Assembly (NCBI GenBank): GCA_018384065.1
Contig: JAHAYL010000056.1
Span: 1 to 64,000 of the forward strand
Reading direction: 5' to 3'
DNA length: 64,000 nucleotides
DNA from: Oxalobacter sp.
Lineage (GTDB): Bacteria; Pseudomonadota; Gammaproteobacteria; Burkholderiales; Burkholderiaceae_D
In this document: positions 1 to 11,615 of the stretch, one piece after another
Numbering within the stretch: position 1 is the stretch's first letter
Layout of the letters: each line of letters starts with the position of its first letter
Made by a program: the position numbers and the translations under genes
The notes under the pieces: generated by a model
Databases searched by the model: none
The model's input: only the letters and a program-made list of their open reading frames with translations
Told to the model about the DNA's origin: nothing

Positions 1-130
1 TATTGTCTGCTGCCATAATTCTCAACTCATTGGGGAAAATGATTTCACAGTCAGGTTTGTGCCTGAAAGGAAAGTTCCAAACTTTTATTTTCTACCATTT
101 CGCTCTGTTTTGGAACTCTTTTTTTCAACA

Positions 131-155
131 GACCATCATCGGTTGGATGATGGCC
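131..155. other. Hairpin downstream of panE
   Basis: Arms GACCATCATC and GATGATGGCC pair over 10 bp with one G-U pair and a 5-nt loop. Read along the minus strand it lies just past the panE stop, but an A-run follows it rather than a T-run. It is therefore not a convincing intrinsic terminator. Confidence 0.35.
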
Positions 156-174
156 TGCCTGAAAGCTCTAAAAG

Positions 175-1182
175 TCAGACGGATTCCATCTTGACCTTGC
201 CGTGTTCTTCTTCCATGGTTTTTGCCAACAGCTTGACCAAAGCAAAAACAGCATTGATATAAGGTGTGTCGGTGTTGGTGATACGGCCCAATTCAACAAC
301 AGAACCAACCAGTGCGTCGATTTCAGGGGCACGGCCTGCTTCAACGTCCTGCAGCATGGAGGTTTTATGTTTACCGACTTTTTCAGCACCACGGATACGT
401 TTTTCAAGCGGGACACGGAAAGTGATGTTCAGCTTGTTCGCAATGGTCTGTGCTTCAGTCATCATGTTTGCCGCAAGGTCACGGGTCAGCGGATACTGAC
501 AGATGTCAACAAGGGTTGCATGGGACAGGGAACTGATTGGGTTGAAACTCAGGTTGCCCCACAGTTTCAGCCAGATTTCAGCACGGACATTTTCAAGGAT
601 CGGCGACTTGAAGCCTGCCTTGATGAAGGCTTCGGAGACTTTCTTTGCACGTTCAGTGGTGGAACCATCCAGTTCACCGATTGGGAAACGGTCTCCTTCG
701 ATATGTTTGACAACGCCAGGTGCAATCAGGGCAGAAGCAGGATAAACCACACAACCCAGGATGCGTTCAGCAGGGATTTTCTCTGCACAAAGACCTGTCG
801 GGTCAACCGTTTCAACCCGCTTGCCTTCATAAGGGCCACCATGTTTGTGGAAGTACCAGAATGGGATGCCGTTCTGCATGGTGACAACGACAGTATCCGG
901 ACCAAAGAGTTTTGGAACATCATTGGCGACCGCATCGACCTGATGGGCTTTCAATGCGATGATGACCATATCCTGAGGTCCAACCTCATCGTAGTTGTTG
1001 GTTGCCTTGACATCCTTGGCGACCAGTTCAGTCCCATCATTCATGATGAGCTTCATGCCGTTCTTCTTGATGGCTTCAAGATTCTTGCCCCGTACGATGA
1101 AGGTCACGTCCTCTCCGGCAAGTGCCAGTTTGACACCGACGTAACCGCCAATCGCCCCTGCGCCGATAATCGTAATTTTCAT
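175..1182 (-). CDS. panE: 2-dehydropantoate 2-reductase (ketopantoate reductase)
   Basis: A protein of 335 residues that would reduce 2-dehydropantoate to pantoate with NADPH in pantothenate/CoA synthesis in the cytosol. The N-terminus carries the Rossmann glycine motif GAGAIGG at residues 7-13. The C-terminal ApbA domain has the WLKLWGN motif, with K206 matching the family catalytic lysine, and the APEID segment, with E287 matching the conserved acidic residue. The ATG at 1182 directly precedes the Rossmann strand and has a GGGAAAG ribosome site. The length is slightly above the usual 290-310. The gene has no operon partner here. panB, the preceding pathway step, is about 17 kb away. Some relatives reduce other 2-oxo acids, so the exact substrate is inferred. 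Confidence 0.88.
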   Translation of the reverse strand: MKITIIGAGAIGGYVGVKLALAGEDVTFIVRGKNLEAIKKNGMKLIMNDGTELVAKDVKATNNYDEVGPQDMVIIALKAHQVDAVANDVPKLFGPDTVVVTMQNGIPFWYFHKHGGPYEGKRVETVDPTGLCAEKIPAERILGCVVYPASALIAPGVVKHIEGDRFPIGELDGSTTERAKKVSEAFIKAGFKSPILENVRAEIWLKLWGNLSFNPISSLSHATLVDICQYPLTRDLAANMMTEAQTIANKLNITFRVPLEKRIRGAEKVGKHKTSMLQDVEAGRAPEIDALVGSVVELGRITNTDTPYINAVFALVKLLAKTMEEEHGKVKMESV

Positions 1183-1492
1183 GTTCTTTCCCTTTTAATT
1201 TCCACCTTTGCCTGACAGCCTGAACGGCCACTGGCATATCCACTTGTTTTTTATCCGTATGTAATCCCTGTGCATAAGGGAAACCATGCCCATCATAGGG
1301 TCTTGCCGATAGCAAAACCAGAAAACGCTGTCTGGTAAACAGCGGTCAGAAGGGCAATCAAGCCAATGACAAAGAAACGCACATCGACATTCTTGTCTGA
1401 AAACCTAAATATAACCGAGTAAGACGCTGTTTGCAAAAAAACTCGACAAAAATACCTGAATCCGGCTTCAGGAGCAGGATTCAGGCTGAAAA
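1183..1492. other. Intergenic region between panE and fhs
   Basis: This is 310 bp between two leftward genes. It holds the fhs terminator at its right end and should hold the panE promoter, but I see no convincing -35/-10 pair. No coding sequence is supported. Confidence 0.5.
1448..1484 (-). terminator. Intrinsic terminator of fhs
   Basis: Perfect 8-bp arms CTGAATCC (1456-1463) and GGATTCAG (1477-1484) are followed on the minus strand by GTATTTTT. The hairpin begins 8 nt past the fhs stop codon. Confidence 0.7.
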
Positions 1493-3166
1493 TCAGAACA
1501 GGCCGACAATGCGTCCGTCTGCATCAATATCAATATTGTTCGATGATGGGACCTTGGGCAGGCCAGGCATGGTCATGACATCACCGCAGTAAACCACAAT
1601 GAATTCTGCGCCAGCGGCAATCCGGACTTCGCGGATGTTCACCAGATGGTCTGTCGGGGCGCCACGCAACGCACGGTCTGTAGAGAAGGAGTACTGGGTC
1701 TTTGCAACGCAGAGCGGGTATTTGCTGTAACCATCTTCTTCCAGTTTCCGGATCTGGTCCTTGACCTTGCTGTCAGCGACAATATCTTTTGCACCATACA
1801 GTTTTACCGCCAGTGTTTTCATCTTGTCCCAGATGGACAGGTTTTCATCATAGACAAACCTGAAATTACTTGGCGTGGTGTCAATCATATCAATGACAGC
1901 CTGTGCCAGTTCTTCCGCGCCTTTGCCACCTTGGCTCCAGTGCCTGGAAACGACAATCGGTGTGCCGCGGGATGCCATCCTGTCTTTCAGCAGTTGGATT
2001 TCTGCATCAGTATCGAGGGTGAAGTGGTTGACGCAGATGACACAGGGCAGACCATAATGTTCCCGGATGTTGTTGATATGGCGTTCCAGATGCGGTATGC
2101 CTTTCTCAAGGGCTTCCAGGTTCTCTTTGCCGAGGTCAGGCAGGTTGACGCCGCCATGGTATTTCAGGGCACGGATGGTGACGACCAGGACGGCACAGTC
2201 AGGGCGTAAACCGGATTTACGGCAGACAATGTCTACAAATTTTTCTGCGCCAAGGTCAGCACCGAAGCCGCTTTCCGTCACAACATAATCAGCCAGTTTC
2301 AAGGCGGATTTCGTTGCGATGACAGAATTGCAGCCTGTTGCAATGTTTGCGAAGGGGCCCCCATGGATGAAAGCCAGGTTGTTCTCAAGCGTCTGGACCA
2401 TATTGGGTTTGATGGCGTCTTTCAGCAGGGCTGCCATCGCACCGTGCGCTTTCAAGTCACTGGCAAGGACTGGTATACGGTCGCGGGTATAGGCGACAAC
2501 AATATTGCCCAAGCGTTCTTTCAGGTCCTGCAGGTTGTTGGCAAGACAGAAAATAGCCATGACTTCGGAAGCAACCGCAATATCAAAACCGTCTGAACGG
2601 GGATAACCGTTTCCTGGACCGCCAAGCCCGACCGTAATGTTGCGCAGGGAGCGGTCATTCATGTCGACAACACGTTTCCAGACAATACGGCGAGCATCGA
2701 TTCCGAGTGCATTTCCTTGATGGATGTGGTTGTCAATCAATGCTGACAGCAGGTTGTTTGCCAGGGAAACCGCACTGATATCCCCGGTGAAATGGAGATT
2801 GATGTCTTCCATTGGCACAACCTGGGAATAGCCACCACCGGCCGCACCGCCTTTCATCCCGAAAACCGGTCCCATCGAAGGTTCCCGCAGGCAGATGATG
2901 GTTTTTTTGCCAAGACGGTTGAGCGCATCGCCCAGGCCAATGGACGTTGTCGTTTTTCCTTCACCCGCTGGTGTCGGGCTGATGGCAGTGACCATAATCA
3001 GTTTGCCATCCGGCTTGTCTTTCAGCGTTTCAAGGAAATCCAGATTGATTTTGGCTTTGTAATGCCCGTAAGGCTCAGTAAATTCTTCATCGATGCCGTA
3101 ACGCTTTGCTACCTCGGTGATACGGAGCATTTTCGCATTCTGGGCAATAGCAATATCAGATGTCAT
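1493..3166 (-). CDS. fhs: Formate-tetrahydrofolate ligase
   Basis: A protein of 557 residues, the normal family length. It would catalyse ATP-dependent formylation of tetrahydrofolate by formate to give 10-formyl-THF. The ATP-binding loop TPAGEGKT is at residues 65-72, and the family block around [18 protein letters not shown] follows. The open frame extends upstream to 3649, but that part runs antisense through ffh. The ATG at 3166, giving [12 protein letters not shown], matches the family N-terminus, although no strong ribosome site precedes it. In an oxalate degrader this enzyme would assimilate formate-derived carbon into the folate pool; that link to oxc is inference. The gene is monocistronic and divergent from ffh, with a perfect inverted repeat in the shared promoter region. 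Confidence 0.96.
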   Translation of the reverse strand: MTSDIAIAQNAKMLRITEVAKRYGIDEEFTEPYGHYKAKINLDFLETLKDKPDGKLIMVTAISPTPAGEGKTTTSIGLGDALNRLGKKTIICLREPSMGPVFGMKGGAAGGGYSQVVPMEDINLHFTGDISAVSLANNLLSALIDNHIHQGNALGIDARRIVWKRVVDMNDRSLRNITVGLGGPGNGYPRSDGFDIAVASEVMAIFCLANNLQDLKERLGNIVVAYTRDRIPVLASDLKAHGAMAALLKDAIKPNMVQTLENNLAFIHGGPFANIATGCNSVIATKSALKLADYVVTESGFGADLGAEKFVDIVCRKSGLRPDCAVLVVTIRALKYHGGVNLPDLGKENLEALEKGIPHLERHINNIREHYGLPCVICVNHFTLDTDAEIQLLKDRMASRGTPIVVSRHWSQGGKGAEELAQAVIDMIDTTPSNFRFVYDENLSIWDKMKTLAVKLYGAKDIVADSKVKDQIRKLEEDGYSKYPLCVAKTQYSFSTDRALRGAPTDHLVNIREVRIAAGAEFIVVYCGDVMTMPGLPKVPSSNNIDIDADGRIVGLF

Positions 3167-3197
3167 AAGAAGGGTCCGCTTTCTCTTCAGAATAAAG

Positions 3198-3216
3198 TGC
3201 ACAGGAAGCCTGTGCA
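3198..3216. promoter_or_regulatory. Perfect inverted repeat between fhs and ffh (candidate operator)
   Basis: Perfect 8-bp arms TGCACAGG and CCTGTGCA are separated by AAG. The repeat lies 32 nt upstream of the fhs start and about 78 nt upstream of ffh, in the divergent intergenic region. No T-run follows on either strand, so a protein-binding site is more likely than a terminator. A possible ffh -10 (TAAAAT) is at 3239-3244. Confidence 0.45.
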
Positions 3217-3293
3217 GAATCAGAGTAAAAAAACATTGTAAAATAGAAAAAGATGCGTCCGCAACTCCCTTAAACCTATTGCAGGAAACAGAC

Positions 3294-4661
3294 ATGCTTG
3301 ACAACCTGACCCAGCGGCTTGCCAAAGTCGTAAAAACCCTGAAAGGGGAAGCCCGTCTTACGGAATCCAATACCGCAGAGATGCTGCGTGAAGTCCGGCT
3401 TGCGTTGATAGAGGCCGATGTCGCATTGCCGGTTGTACGGACATTCATCAAGAATGTCCGGGAAAAGGCGATGGGCAAAGAAGTCATCGAATCCCTGACG
3501 CCGGGCCAGGCGCTGGTCGGTGTTGTCCAGGAAGAACTGGCATCTGTCATGGGGGCTGACCTTGGTCCCAAGGCTTCCGAGCTCAATTTTGCCACCCAGC
3601 CACCGGCGGTCATCTTGATGGCTGGTCTGCAGGGGGTCGGTAAAACCACTACAGTCGGTAAACTGGCATCCTATCTGCAGAAGCAGATGAAAAAGAAAGT
3701 CCTCACCGTTTCCGCAGACGTTTACCGGCCAGCCGCAATCAAACAGCTTGAGACAGTGGCTGCACAATGTGGAGCGGATTTCTTTGGTGCAGATGCCAGT
3801 CAGACGCCAGTTGAGATTGCCCGAGCTGCTGTCGATCATGCAAAACGCCATTACTATGATGTCCTGATTGTCGATACTGCAGGGCGTCTGGGTATCGATG
3901 AGCAGATGATGCGAGAGATTTCAGAACTGCACCAGGCGCTGAATCCCATCGAAACCCTGTTCGTCGTGGATGCAATGTCAGGTCAGGATGCCATCAATGT
4001 CGCCAAGACCTTCAACGATACATTGCCGTTGACAGGGATTGTCCTGACCAAGCTGGATGGTGATGCCCGTGGTGGCGCTGCACTGTCTGTCCGTCAAGTC
4101 ACGGGCAAGCCAATCAAGTTTGTCGGGGTTTCTGAGAAACTGGATGGTCTTGAACCGTTCAACCCGCGCCGCATGGCGGACCGGGTATTGGGCATGGGCG
4201 ATATCGTTGCCTTGGTGGAAGAAGCACGCAAGGCAGTGGATGTCAAGGCGGCGCAGGTCCTTGAGAAGAAACTCAAGTCAGGAGCGCGTTTTGACCTCAA
4301 TGATTTCCAGGCACAGCTGGTCCAGATGAAAAACATGGGCGGGATGGCAAATATGGTGGACAAGCTGCCAGCCCATCTCCGGATGGCGGCACAGGGAACC
4401 AACTTTGAGAAAGCGAATCAAGGTGTGGCAAGGATGACAGGCATCATCAATTCCATGACGCCACAGGAAAGGGCAAAGCCGGAATTGATCAAGGCTTCCC
4501 GGAAACGCCGTATCGCGGCGGGAGCTGGTGTCCAGGTTCAGGAAGTCAACCGCCTGCTGAAGCAGTTTGACCAGGTCCAGTCCATGATGAAAAAGATGAA
4601 AAGCGGTGGCATGATGAAAATGCTCCGCGGTCTGAAGGGCATGATGCCGGGCATGCATTGA
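3294..4661 (+). CDS. ffh: Signal recognition particle protein Ffh
   Basis: A protein of 455 residues, the SRP54 GTPase that binds 4.5S RNA and signal sequences of nascent membrane proteins. Order of domains: the N helical bundle (about 1-85), the G domain with P-loop GLQGVGKT at 111-118, DTAGR and [10 protein letters not shown] motifs, then the methionine-rich M domain ending in [16 protein letters not shown]. The open frame extends upstream to 3117, but that extension is antisense to fhs. The ATG at 3294 gives the family start MLDNLTQRL and has AGGA upstream. No 4.5S RNA gene was seen in the window. A likely intrinsic terminator follows. Confidence 0.97.
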   Translation: MLDNLTQRLAKVVKTLKGEARLTESNTAEMLREVRLALIEADVALPVVRTFIKNVREKAMGKEVIESLTPGQALVGVVQEELASVMGADLGPKASELNFATQPPAVILMAGLQGVGKTTTVGKLASYLQKQMKKKVLTVSADVYRPAAIKQLETVAAQCGADFFGADASQTPVEIARAAVDHAKRHYYDVLIVDTAGRLGIDEQMMREISELHQALNPIETLFVVDAMSGQDAINVAKTFNDTLPLTGIVLTKLDGDARGGAALSVRQVTGKPIKFVGVSEKLDGLEPFNPRRMADRVLGMGDIVALVEEARKAVDVKAAQVLEKKLKSGARFDLNDFQAQLVQMKNMGGMANMVDKLPAHLRMAAQGTNFEKANQGVARMTGIINSMTPQERAKPELIKASRKRRIAAGAGVQVQEVNRLLKQFDQVQSMMKKMKSGGMMKMLRGLKGMMPGMH

Positions 4662-4671
4662 TGGAGGAAAT

Positions 4672-4714
4672 GGGGTGTCGGGTATCTGCTGCTGATAAGG
4701 GATGCCCCCTTTTT
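4672..4714 (+). terminator. Probable ffh terminator
   Basis: Arms GGGGTGTC (4672-4679) and GATGCCCC (4701-4708) pair over 8 bp with two G-U pairs. CTTTTTG follows. The loop is long (21 nt), so confidence is moderate. Confidence 0.5.
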
Positions 4715-4787
4715 GTTGGAAAATCCTGTAAAAGTGTGGTTTAGGGAACACGGGAAACAGACTTTGGTGCCTGTATGCAGAAAAAAC

Positions 4788-4815
4788 TTGCATTCTGCAA
4801 TAAATCACATATATT
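4788..4815 (+). promoter_or_regulatory. Candidate sigma-70 promoter of the SWIB gene
   Basis: TTGCAT (4788-4793) and TATATT (4810-4815) are separated by 16 bp, about 46 bp upstream of the start codon. This is a motif match by eye only. Confidence 0.4.
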
Positions 4816-4861
4816 TATTCTTGCAGTAAATGGCTAACCCCTCTTACCTAAAGGCTTCATT

Positions 4862-5164
4862 ATGGCAACAAAAAAACCTGCTCAGAAAAAAGCACCCGCT
4901 AAAGCAGCTCCAGCAAAACCAGTCAATGCATTCATGAAACCCCTGCAGCCTGATGCAGCGCTTGCAGCGGTCGTTGGTAAAAAAGCATTGCCCAGGACCC
5001 AGGTAACCAAGAAAATCTGGGAATACATCAAGAAAAACAATCTGCAGGATTCCGCAAACCGCCGGATGATCAATGCAGACAAGAAACTGTTGCCGGTTTT
5101 TGGTGGTAAAGAACAGGTTTCCATGTTTGAAATGACCAAACTGGTCTCCCAGCATCTTAAATAA
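4862..5164 (+). CDS. SWIB/MDM2-domain protein, small basic
   Basis: A protein of 100 residues. The first 22 are a lysine/alanine/proline-rich tail (KKPAQKKAPAKAAPAKP), like the tails of DNA-binding proteins. The rest (about 23-98) is a SWIB/MDM2 fold with the typical stretch TKKIWEYIKKNNLQD and a closing EMTKLVSQHLK. Bacterial stand-alone SWIB proteins occur in Chlamydiae and many proteobacteria; a role in DNA or chromatin organisation is suspected but not established. It is a single gene with AAGG upstream of its ATG, its own candidate promoter, and a shared terminator with proS. The function is left open. Confidence 0.85.
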   Translation: MATKKPAQKKAPAKAAPAKPVNAFMKPLQPDAALAAVVGKKALPRTQVTKKIWEYIKKNNLQDSANRRMINADKKLLPVFGGKEQVSMFEMTKLVSQHLK

Positions 5165-5270
5165 CCCGGTACGGACAACCTGCTTTGCGGTCTATCTGGC
5201 AAAAGCTGTAGCAGATGGTTGCTACAGGGAAGAGTGTTCTTTTTGTGAATGCCAGATATGTCCGGCAATG

Positions 5271-5308
5271 AAAAACGCCAGAACCATCGTTGGGATTCTG
5301 GCGTTTTT
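5271..5308. terminator. Bidirectional terminator between the SWIB gene and proS
   Basis: Perfect 13-bp arms AAAAACGCCAGAA (5271-5283) and TTCTGGCGTTTTT (5296-5308) lie between convergent genes. There is a T-run on each strand. Confidence 0.85.
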
Positions 5309-5328
5309 ATTGGAAAAAAGAAAACCGG

Positions 5329-7068
5329 TTACCGTTCTGCCTTGATTTTTGCAATGATGAAATCCGCCATTTCTGCAACGGGCACAGCGGTGGCTTTCTC
5401 ATCACGGCGCCCTTGGTATTCCAGTTGGCCGTTTTTCAATCCCCTGTCACCGACAACGATACGGTGAGGCACGCCAATCAGCTCCCAATCGGCAAACATC
5501 ACCCCCGGGCGTTCACCCCGGTCATCCAGGATGACATCAATCCCGGCATTTATCAGGGTTTCATAAAGGAGGTCGATAGTGGTTTTCACTGCTTCACTCC
5601 GGTCATAACCCATTGGACAAAGCACCACTTCAAATGGGGCGATGGCGGTCGGCCAGATCATCCCTTTTGCGTCGTTGTTCTGTTCAATTGCTGCTGCGGC
5701 GACACGGGTCACACCGATACCGTAACATCCCATCTGCATCAGTTGGGGTTTTCCGGTCTCATCCAGATAGACGGCATTCATATCCTCGGAATAACGGGTA
5801 CCCAGTTGGAAAACATGGCCGACTTCAATGCCACGTTGGATTGCCAGGATGCCTTTGCCATCAGGAGAAGGGTCGCCTGCAACCACATTGCGGAAATCAG
5901 CGGTATTGACAGGCAGCGGAATATCCCGTTCCCAGTTGGCTCCCATGTAATGATGGTCCTTTTCATTGGCACCGCAGATAAAGTCGCTCATCACCGTAAC
6001 TGCATAGTCTGCATAAAGGGAAATCTCTTTACGGTCAGCAAGGCCGACTGGTCCCAGGTATCCGGGTTCGCAGCCAAGGTAATGGATAATCTCACTGTCG
6101 CTGGCAAAACGGAACCCACCGATGATTTTCTCGGTTTTCACTTCGTTGAGTTCATGGTCACCACGCATCAGGATGACGGCAAAATGGCCATCTTCCCCTT
6201 CAGGAATATCAGTCCGGACAACAGCAATCACTTTCAGGGATTGGGTAACAGGCAGGTTCAGGAAGGTACTGACTGCTTCACAGGCCGTCTGGCCTGGTGT
6301 CGGGACTTTCTGCATCGGCATGGTTGGTGCAGGGCGTTTATTGGCTGGTGGCAACGCCTCTGCTGCTTCCATATTGGCGGCATAATCAGAATCAGGGCAG
6401 TAAACCAACGCATCTTCCCCGGTTTCTGCAATCACATGGAATTCGTGTGAACCGGAACCACCGATGGCACCATTGTCGGCAGTGACAGGACGGAAATCCA
6501 ACCCGAAACGCTTGAAGATACGGACATAGGCATCAAACATGATTTTATAAGATTGTTTCAGCCCGTCTATATCCCGGTCAAAGGAATAGGCATCTTTCAT
6601 CGTGAATTCACGGCCACGCATCAAACCGAAACGTGGGCGGCGCTCATCCCGGAATTTTGTCTGGATATGATAGAAGTTGACAGGCAGCTGCCGGTAAGAC
6701 TTGATGACGCTTCTTGCAATATCCGTCACCATTTCTTCAGATGTCGGCTGGATAACGAAATCATGATCATGGCGGTCTTTGATCCTCAGCAGTTCAGGAC
6801 CATATTTCTGCCATCTGCCGGTTTCCTGCCAGAGCTCAGCAGGCTGGACAACAGGCATCAGCAGTTCAACAGCACCAGAACGGTTCATTTCTTCGCGGAT
6901 GATATTTTCAACTTTATGGATGACACGGAGACCCATCGGCATATAAGCATAAATACCGGAACCTAAGCGACGGATCATTCCTGCGCGGACCATCAGTCTA
7001 TGGCTGATGACTTCTGCATCAGCAGGGGCTTCTTTCAGTGTTGAAATAAAAAATCGGGAGGCTCTCAT
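5329..7068 (-). CDS. proS: Prolyl-tRNA synthetase
   Basis: A protein of 579 residues, a cytosolic class II aminoacyl-tRNA synthetase that charges tRNA-Pro. The N-terminus [19 protein letters not shown] is typical of bacterial ProS. Motif 2 is in the [21 protein letters not shown] region. A long insert between motifs 2 and 3 (about 220-400) corresponds to the INS editing domain that removes mischarged Ala-tRNA-Pro. The C-terminal anticodon-binding domain has the [25 protein letters not shown] region. The length fits the bacterial long form. The ATG at 7068 is near a divergent promoter region shared with rppH. Confidence 0.97.
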   Translation of the reverse strand: MRASRFFISTLKEAPADAEVISHRLMVRAGMIRRLGSGIYAYMPMGLRVIHKVENIIREEMNRSGAVELLMPVVQPAELWQETGRWQKYGPELLRIKDRHDHDFVIQPTSEEMVTDIARSVIKSYRQLPVNFYHIQTKFRDERRPRFGLMRGREFTMKDAYSFDRDIDGLKQSYKIMFDAYVRIFKRFGLDFRPVTADNGAIGGSGSHEFHVIAETGEDALVYCPDSDYAANMEAAEALPPANKRPAPTMPMQKVPTPGQTACEAVSTFLNLPVTQSLKVIAVVRTDIPEGEDGHFAVILMRGDHELNEVKTEKIIGGFRFASDSEIIHYLGCEPGYLGPVGLADRKEISLYADYAVTVMSDFICGANEKDHHYMGANWERDIPLPVNTADFRNVVAGDPSPDGKGILAIQRGIEVGHVFQLGTRYSEDMNAVYLDETGKPQLMQMGCYGIGVTRVAAAAIEQNNDAKGMIWPTAIAPFEVVLCPMGYDRSEAVKTTIDLLYETLINAGIDVILDDRGERPGVMFADWELIGVPHRIVVGDRGLKNGQLEYQGRRDEKATAVPVAEMADFIIAKIKAER

Positions 7069-7246
7069 AACAGTGAATACTTTTATTTCTCAACAGGGTT
7101 ATAATCGATAAGATTTTAAAGGATTAGCTGGCAGATGCGTCCATAGATTGCCCTGACATCGGCAAATAGGAGCCTGTTTTGTTGCAATAGAATCAGGAAA
7201 CAGGCTGGGGTCATGGATGCAGGCTGCCAAGGCATTGAGGTGGATC

Positions 7247-7858
7247 ATGCTTGACCGGGAAGGTTACCGCCCCAACGTCGGGATTATTCTGTTGAACACC
7301 AACAATGAAGTCTGGTGGGGAAAACGGATCAGGGAGCAGTCATGGCAGTTCCCCCAGGGAGGCATCAAGCATGGGGAGACGCCAGAACAGGCCATGTACC
7401 GTGAACTGCGTGAAGAGACGGGATTGAAGCGCGAACACGTTGAAATCATCGGTCGGACACAGAATTGGCTGCGCTATGATGTCCCTCCCCATTTCATCCG
7501 GCGTGAGATAAGAGGGCACTATCGTGGACAGAAACAGATATGGTTCCTGTTGCGGATGCTGGGACGTGATACGGATGTTGACCTGAGTGGCGTTTCCGAG
7601 ACGCCTGAATTCGATGCATGGCGCTGGCATCATTATTGGGTGCCGTTGGATGTTGTCATTGAATTCAAACGCAATGTTTATATGAAGGCTTTGCAGGAAC
7701 TTTCCCGGTTCCTTGAGCCAATCCCGAAAATGGATCCAGCGCTTGGCTATGCGCATGAATCTGGGCAGATTGAAGCCAAACCGGTCTCCCGGAAAACGGC
7801 AACGTCAAGACAGAACAGGCAGCAGGTAAAACAAGATGGTAGAAAGAAAAGCAGGTGA
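7247..7858 (+). CDS. rppH: RNA pyrophosphohydrolase
   Basis: A protein of 203 residues. RppH (NudH) removes pyrophosphate from the 5' end of mRNA and so starts RNase E-dependent decay. The Nudix box spans about residues 39-61, with GGIKHGET followed by [10 protein letters not shown]56 and E57 are the metal ligands. The ATG at 7247 ([12 protein letters not shown]) is preferred to the in-frame start at 7217. It matches the family N-terminus and has GAGG six bases upstream. The basic C-terminal tail ([16 protein letters not shown]) is longer than in E. coli. The last 23 bases overlap the CNP1-like gene. Confidence 0.95.
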   Translation: MLDREGYRPNVGIILLNTNNEVWWGKRIREQSWQFPQGGIKHGETPEQAMYRELREETGLKREHVEIIGRTQNWLRYDVPPHFIRREIRGHYRGQKQIWFLLRMLGRDTDVDLSGVSETPEFDAWRWHHYWVPLDVVIEFKRNVYMKALQELSRFLEPIPKMDPALGYAHESGQIEAKPVSRKTATSRQNRQQVKQDGRKKSR

Positions 7859-8429
7859 TTTTTTTCAGACTGGATGGAAAGGGCTGGCAGTCCTGTTGCT
7901 GATGGCGTTCAGCTTCCAGGCAAGGGCGGATATCACAATCCTGGGTGATACAGGATGGCCGGATGATGAAGTGGAGGAAGACAAGCCAAGGGAATTCAAG
8001 GTATTGCCGGTTGTCTTGCCAGCTTATCCTAAGGAAGAAGACCTGCTGCCGTTCGAAATTGGTCCAACCCAAAGCCTGAAGTTCTTCTTGGATGCAAAAT
8101 CCATTTCTATCAGCGGGCAGGATGAAGTCCGCTATACCTTGGTTGCCAAAAGTTCAACTGGCGCCCTCAACATCAGTTATGAAGGATTGCGTTGTGCAAG
8201 CAAGGAATACCGGCGTTTTGCCTATGCTGACAGGAAAGGCGAATGGACGATGTCCAAGAGCGAGGCATGGCGTCCAATCAACTGGTATTCCGCCAACCGT
8301 CCCCGAGCAGTGTTGTGGTTGGATTATTTCTGCGATACCGCCCATATTGAAGGGCCTGCCGAATTGATTGTGGACCGTCTCCGCTACAACAGGCCATTGC
8401 AGAAAGAAAACAAATACAATGCTGGTTAG
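7836..8429 (+). CDS. CNP1-like family exported protein
   Basis: A protein of 197 residues with a hydrophobic N-terminal segment (about 15-31, [16 protein letters not shown]) that looks like a signal peptide, so it is probably periplasmic. The body fits the CNP1-like family, seen in neisserial and other betaproteobacterial genomes and of unknown function. [21 protein letters not shown] and [12 protein letters not shown] are recognisable stretches. Two cysteines (in GLRC and YFCD) could form a disulphide. The start overlaps the end of rppH, indicating co-transcription. The stop overlaps the end of convergent proB by 4 bp. No biochemical role can be assigned. Confidence 0.8.
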   Translation: MVERKAGDFFQTGWKGLAVLLLMAFSFQARADITILGDTGWPDDEVEEDKPREFKVLPVVLPAYPKEEDLLPFEIGPTQSLKFFLDAKSISISGQDEVRYTLVAKSSTGALNISYEGLRCASKEYRRFAYADRKGEWTMSKSEAWRPINWYSANRPRAVLWLDYFCDTAHIEGPAELIVDRLRYNRPLQKENKYNAG

Positions 8430-9550
8430 GCCTGAAGGACAATCATATTGTCACGGTGTATCAATTCAGGATCACCCTTATAACCCAGGATCCTGACAAT
8501 TTCCGCTGACTTGTGCCGGGCAATCAGGGCAGCTTCACTGTAGGAATAATTAGCCAGCCCCCGGGCAACCTCATGGCCTTCCCCATCGATGCATGAAATG
8601 ATTTCTCCGCGGGCGAATTCACCTTCAACCCGGATGACGCCGATAGGCAGCAGGGATTTGCCTTCTTTCAGGATTTTCTGAACTGCGCCTTCATCAAGGA
8701 AGACTTTGCCAGCAGTCTGAAGGTGGTCCACCATCCATTGTTTCCTTGCCTGCAGATGGCTGTCAGGTGCCAGCAGCTGTGTCCCAATCAGTTCACCTGC
8801 TGCCAGACGGGTCAGGACATTGGGTTCGCGTCCCCAGGCGATGACCGTGTGTGCACCAGAGCGGGCGGCACGTTTTGCAGCCAGGATTTTGGTCAGCATG
8901 CCGCCACTGCCAATGCCGGAGCCTGCCCCACCAGCCATCTTCTCCAGTTCAGGATCCCCTGCACGGGCAGTCTGGACCAATGTTGCGGTAGGGTCTTTAC
9001 GGGGATCGGCGGTGAACAGTCCTTTCTGGTCTGTCAGGATGATCAGGGCATCTGCCTCGACCAGGTTTGCCACAAGGGAGCCCAGCGTATCATTGTCACC
9101 GAATTTGATTTCATCCGTCACAACCGTATCATTTTCATTGATGATTGGGATGACATTCAGATGGAAAAGCGTCAGCAGTGTCGCCCGGGCGTTCAGGTAA
9201 CGGGTCCGGTCTGCCAGGTCCGCATGGGTCAGCAGTACCTGAGCGGTATTCAATCCATAACGGTCGAAGCTTGTCTGGTAAATCTGGGCAAGCCCCATCT
9301 GTCCGACAGCGGCACAGGCCTGCAGTTCATTGACTTCAACAGGACGTTGCCGGAAACCCAGCTTCAGCATGCCTTCAGCGATGGCGCCAGAGCTGACCAG
9401 CACAATCTCTTTTCCCTGTGTATGCAGTTCAGCAATCTGTTTAGCCCATGTTGCTACTGCAGCAAGGTCAAGACCATGCCCATCGTTGGTGACCAAAGAA
9501 GAACCGACCTTGATGATGATGCGTTTGGCATTCTGGATAGCAGGGTTCAT
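8426..9550 (-). CDS. proB: Glutamate 5-kinase
   Basis: A protein of 374 residues that phosphorylates glutamate, the first step of proline synthesis. The amino-acid-kinase domain starts with [12 protein letters not shown] and contains [17 protein letters not shown] and the [12 protein letters not shown] loop. A C-terminal PUA domain follows from about residue 280. The ATG at 9550 has a strong AGGGAGGAG ribosome site; the upstream extension of the frame is not supported. It lies 28 bp downstream of obgE on the same strand, probably in the rplU-rpmA-obgE-proB operon. proA is not in the window. Confidence 0.96.
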   Translation of the reverse strand: MNPAIQNAKRIIIKVGSSLVTNDGHGLDLAAVATWAKQIAELHTQGKEIVLVSSGAIAEGMLKLGFRQRPVEVNELQACAAVGQMGLAQIYQTSFDRYGLNTAQVLLTHADLADRTRYLNARATLLTLFHLNVIPIINENDTVVTDEIKFGDNDTLGSLVANLVEADALIILTDQKGLFTADPRKDPTATLVQTARAGDPELEKMAGGAGSGIGSGGMLTKILAAKRAARSGAHTVIAWGREPNVLTRLAAGELIGTQLLAPDSHLQARKQWMVDHLQTAGKVFLDEGAVQKILKEGKSLLPIGVIRVEGEFARGEIISCIDGEGHEVARGLANYSYSEAALIARHKSAEIVRILGYKGDPELIHRDNMIVLQA

Positions 9551-9578
9551 TTGCTCCTCCCTTTGATACAAAGACCAA

Positions 9579-10757
<1,179 letters not shown>

Positions 10758-10781
10758 CTATTGGGAATCTGTCAGGAAACA

Positions 10782-11093
10782 TCAAGCCTGGTCGTAAACC
10801 CTTGCTTCCCAGCCGGTTGCTTTTTTATCAGCGACTTCGCCGGGAACAACAGTTGCATAATGTTTCTTGTCTGCTCCCTTGACAGCGAATTTCACTGTAC
10901 CGTCAACCAAAGCAAACAGGGTATGGTCTTTACCCATACCGACATTTTCACCAGCATGGATTTTGGTACCACGCTGACGGATGATGATGCCACCGGCATT
11001 GATGGACTGACCGCCGTAAACCTTGACGCCCAGACGCTTGGATTCGGATTCACGTCCATTACGGGTGGTGCCGCCACCTTTTTTATGTGCCAT
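10782..11093 (-). CDS. rpmA: 50S ribosomal protein L27 with extended C-terminus
   Basis: A protein of 103 residues. The first 80 or so are a clear L27 ([16 protein letters not shown], the [16 protein letters not shown] stretch, [12 protein letters not shown]), whose N-terminus reaches the peptidyl-transferase centre. L27 is normally about 85 residues. Here the frame continues through a tail ending [14 protein letters not shown], roughly 17 residues beyond the usual end. The tail is open, with no sign of an internal stop, so it may be a genuine lineage extension. It lies between rplU and obgE in the expected operon. Confidence 0.95.
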   Translation of the reverse strand: MAHKKGGGTTRNGRESESKRLGVKVYGGQSINAGGIIIRQRGTKIHAGENVGMGKDHTLFALVDGTVKFAVKGADKKHYATVVPGEVADKKATGWEARVYDQA

Positions 11094-11157
11094 TTTAAGA
11101 CTCCAGAATTAAGTTTTTCAAACCGGGGCAGCCAACAGCTGCCACATCCAGTGATGA

Positions 11158-11469
11158 TCAGGCATTGATGGAAACAATTTCCAGTTCAGTGTAGTTCTGA
11201 CGATGCCCCTGACGTTTCTGGTAATGCTTACGTCTGCGCATCTTGAAAATCTTGACCTTCTTATGACGACCTTCAGAAACAACCTTTGCCAGAACCGTTG
11301 CGCCTTCAACCAGTGGGGTGCCGATGCGGATCGATTCGCCTTCGCCGACAGCCAGGACCTGGTCAAGGGTGATTTCGGATCCAACTTCCGCAGGTATCTG
11401 TTCTACTTTGTATTTTTCGCCGGCAGTAACTTTATACTGTTTGCCACCGGTTTTTATGACCGCGTACAT
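11158..11469 (-). CDS. rplU: 50S ribosomal protein L21
   Basis: A protein of 103 residues that binds 23S r[17 protein letters not shown] at the N-terminus and the basic [16 protein letters not shown] stretch near the C-terminus are family hallmarks. The ATG at 11469 is chosen over the frame-extending start at 11532 because MYAVIKTGG is the universal L21 start. It is the first gene of the rplU-rpmA-obgE-proB operon and is divergent from murJ. Confidence 0.97.
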   Translation of the reverse strand: MYAVIKTGGKQYKVTAGEKYKVEQIPAEVGSEITLDQVLAVGEGESIRIGTPLVEGATVLAKVVSEGRHKKVKIFKMRRRKHYQKRQGHRQNYTELEIVSINA

Positions 11470-11615
11470 GGAAACTCCATCAAAAAACAATGTTGAAAAA
11501 CCTGAAAAATCAGGACGGAAAAGAGTAAACAACGAATTATATAGAAAACTTCCGGAAAGTCAAAGCATTAGAGAAACAGTTGTACAGTTCCTGGCAGTAA
11601 AAAGTCATCTGCAAA

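Noticed and set aside
1-16. Possible start of a leftward gene (ATG at 16-14 on the minus strand, reading MAADN)
   Set aside because: Only five codons are visible before the edge, and the GAG upstream is weak. It cannot be told from chance.
202-1215. A 337-codon open frame on the plus strand opposite panE
   Set aside because: It is an antisense shadow: panE has clear motifs on the minus strand, and this frame shows no recognisable domain.
3117-3293. Longer N-terminus of Ffh suggested by the open frame
   Set aside because: The family start MLDNLTQRL is at 3294 with a ribosome site, and the upstream part overlaps fhs on the other strand.
5290-6450. A 386-codon open frame opposite proS
   Set aside because: ProS motifs define the coding strand. 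The translated frame is rich in unlikely residues (many Cys, His, Phe) and shows no domain.
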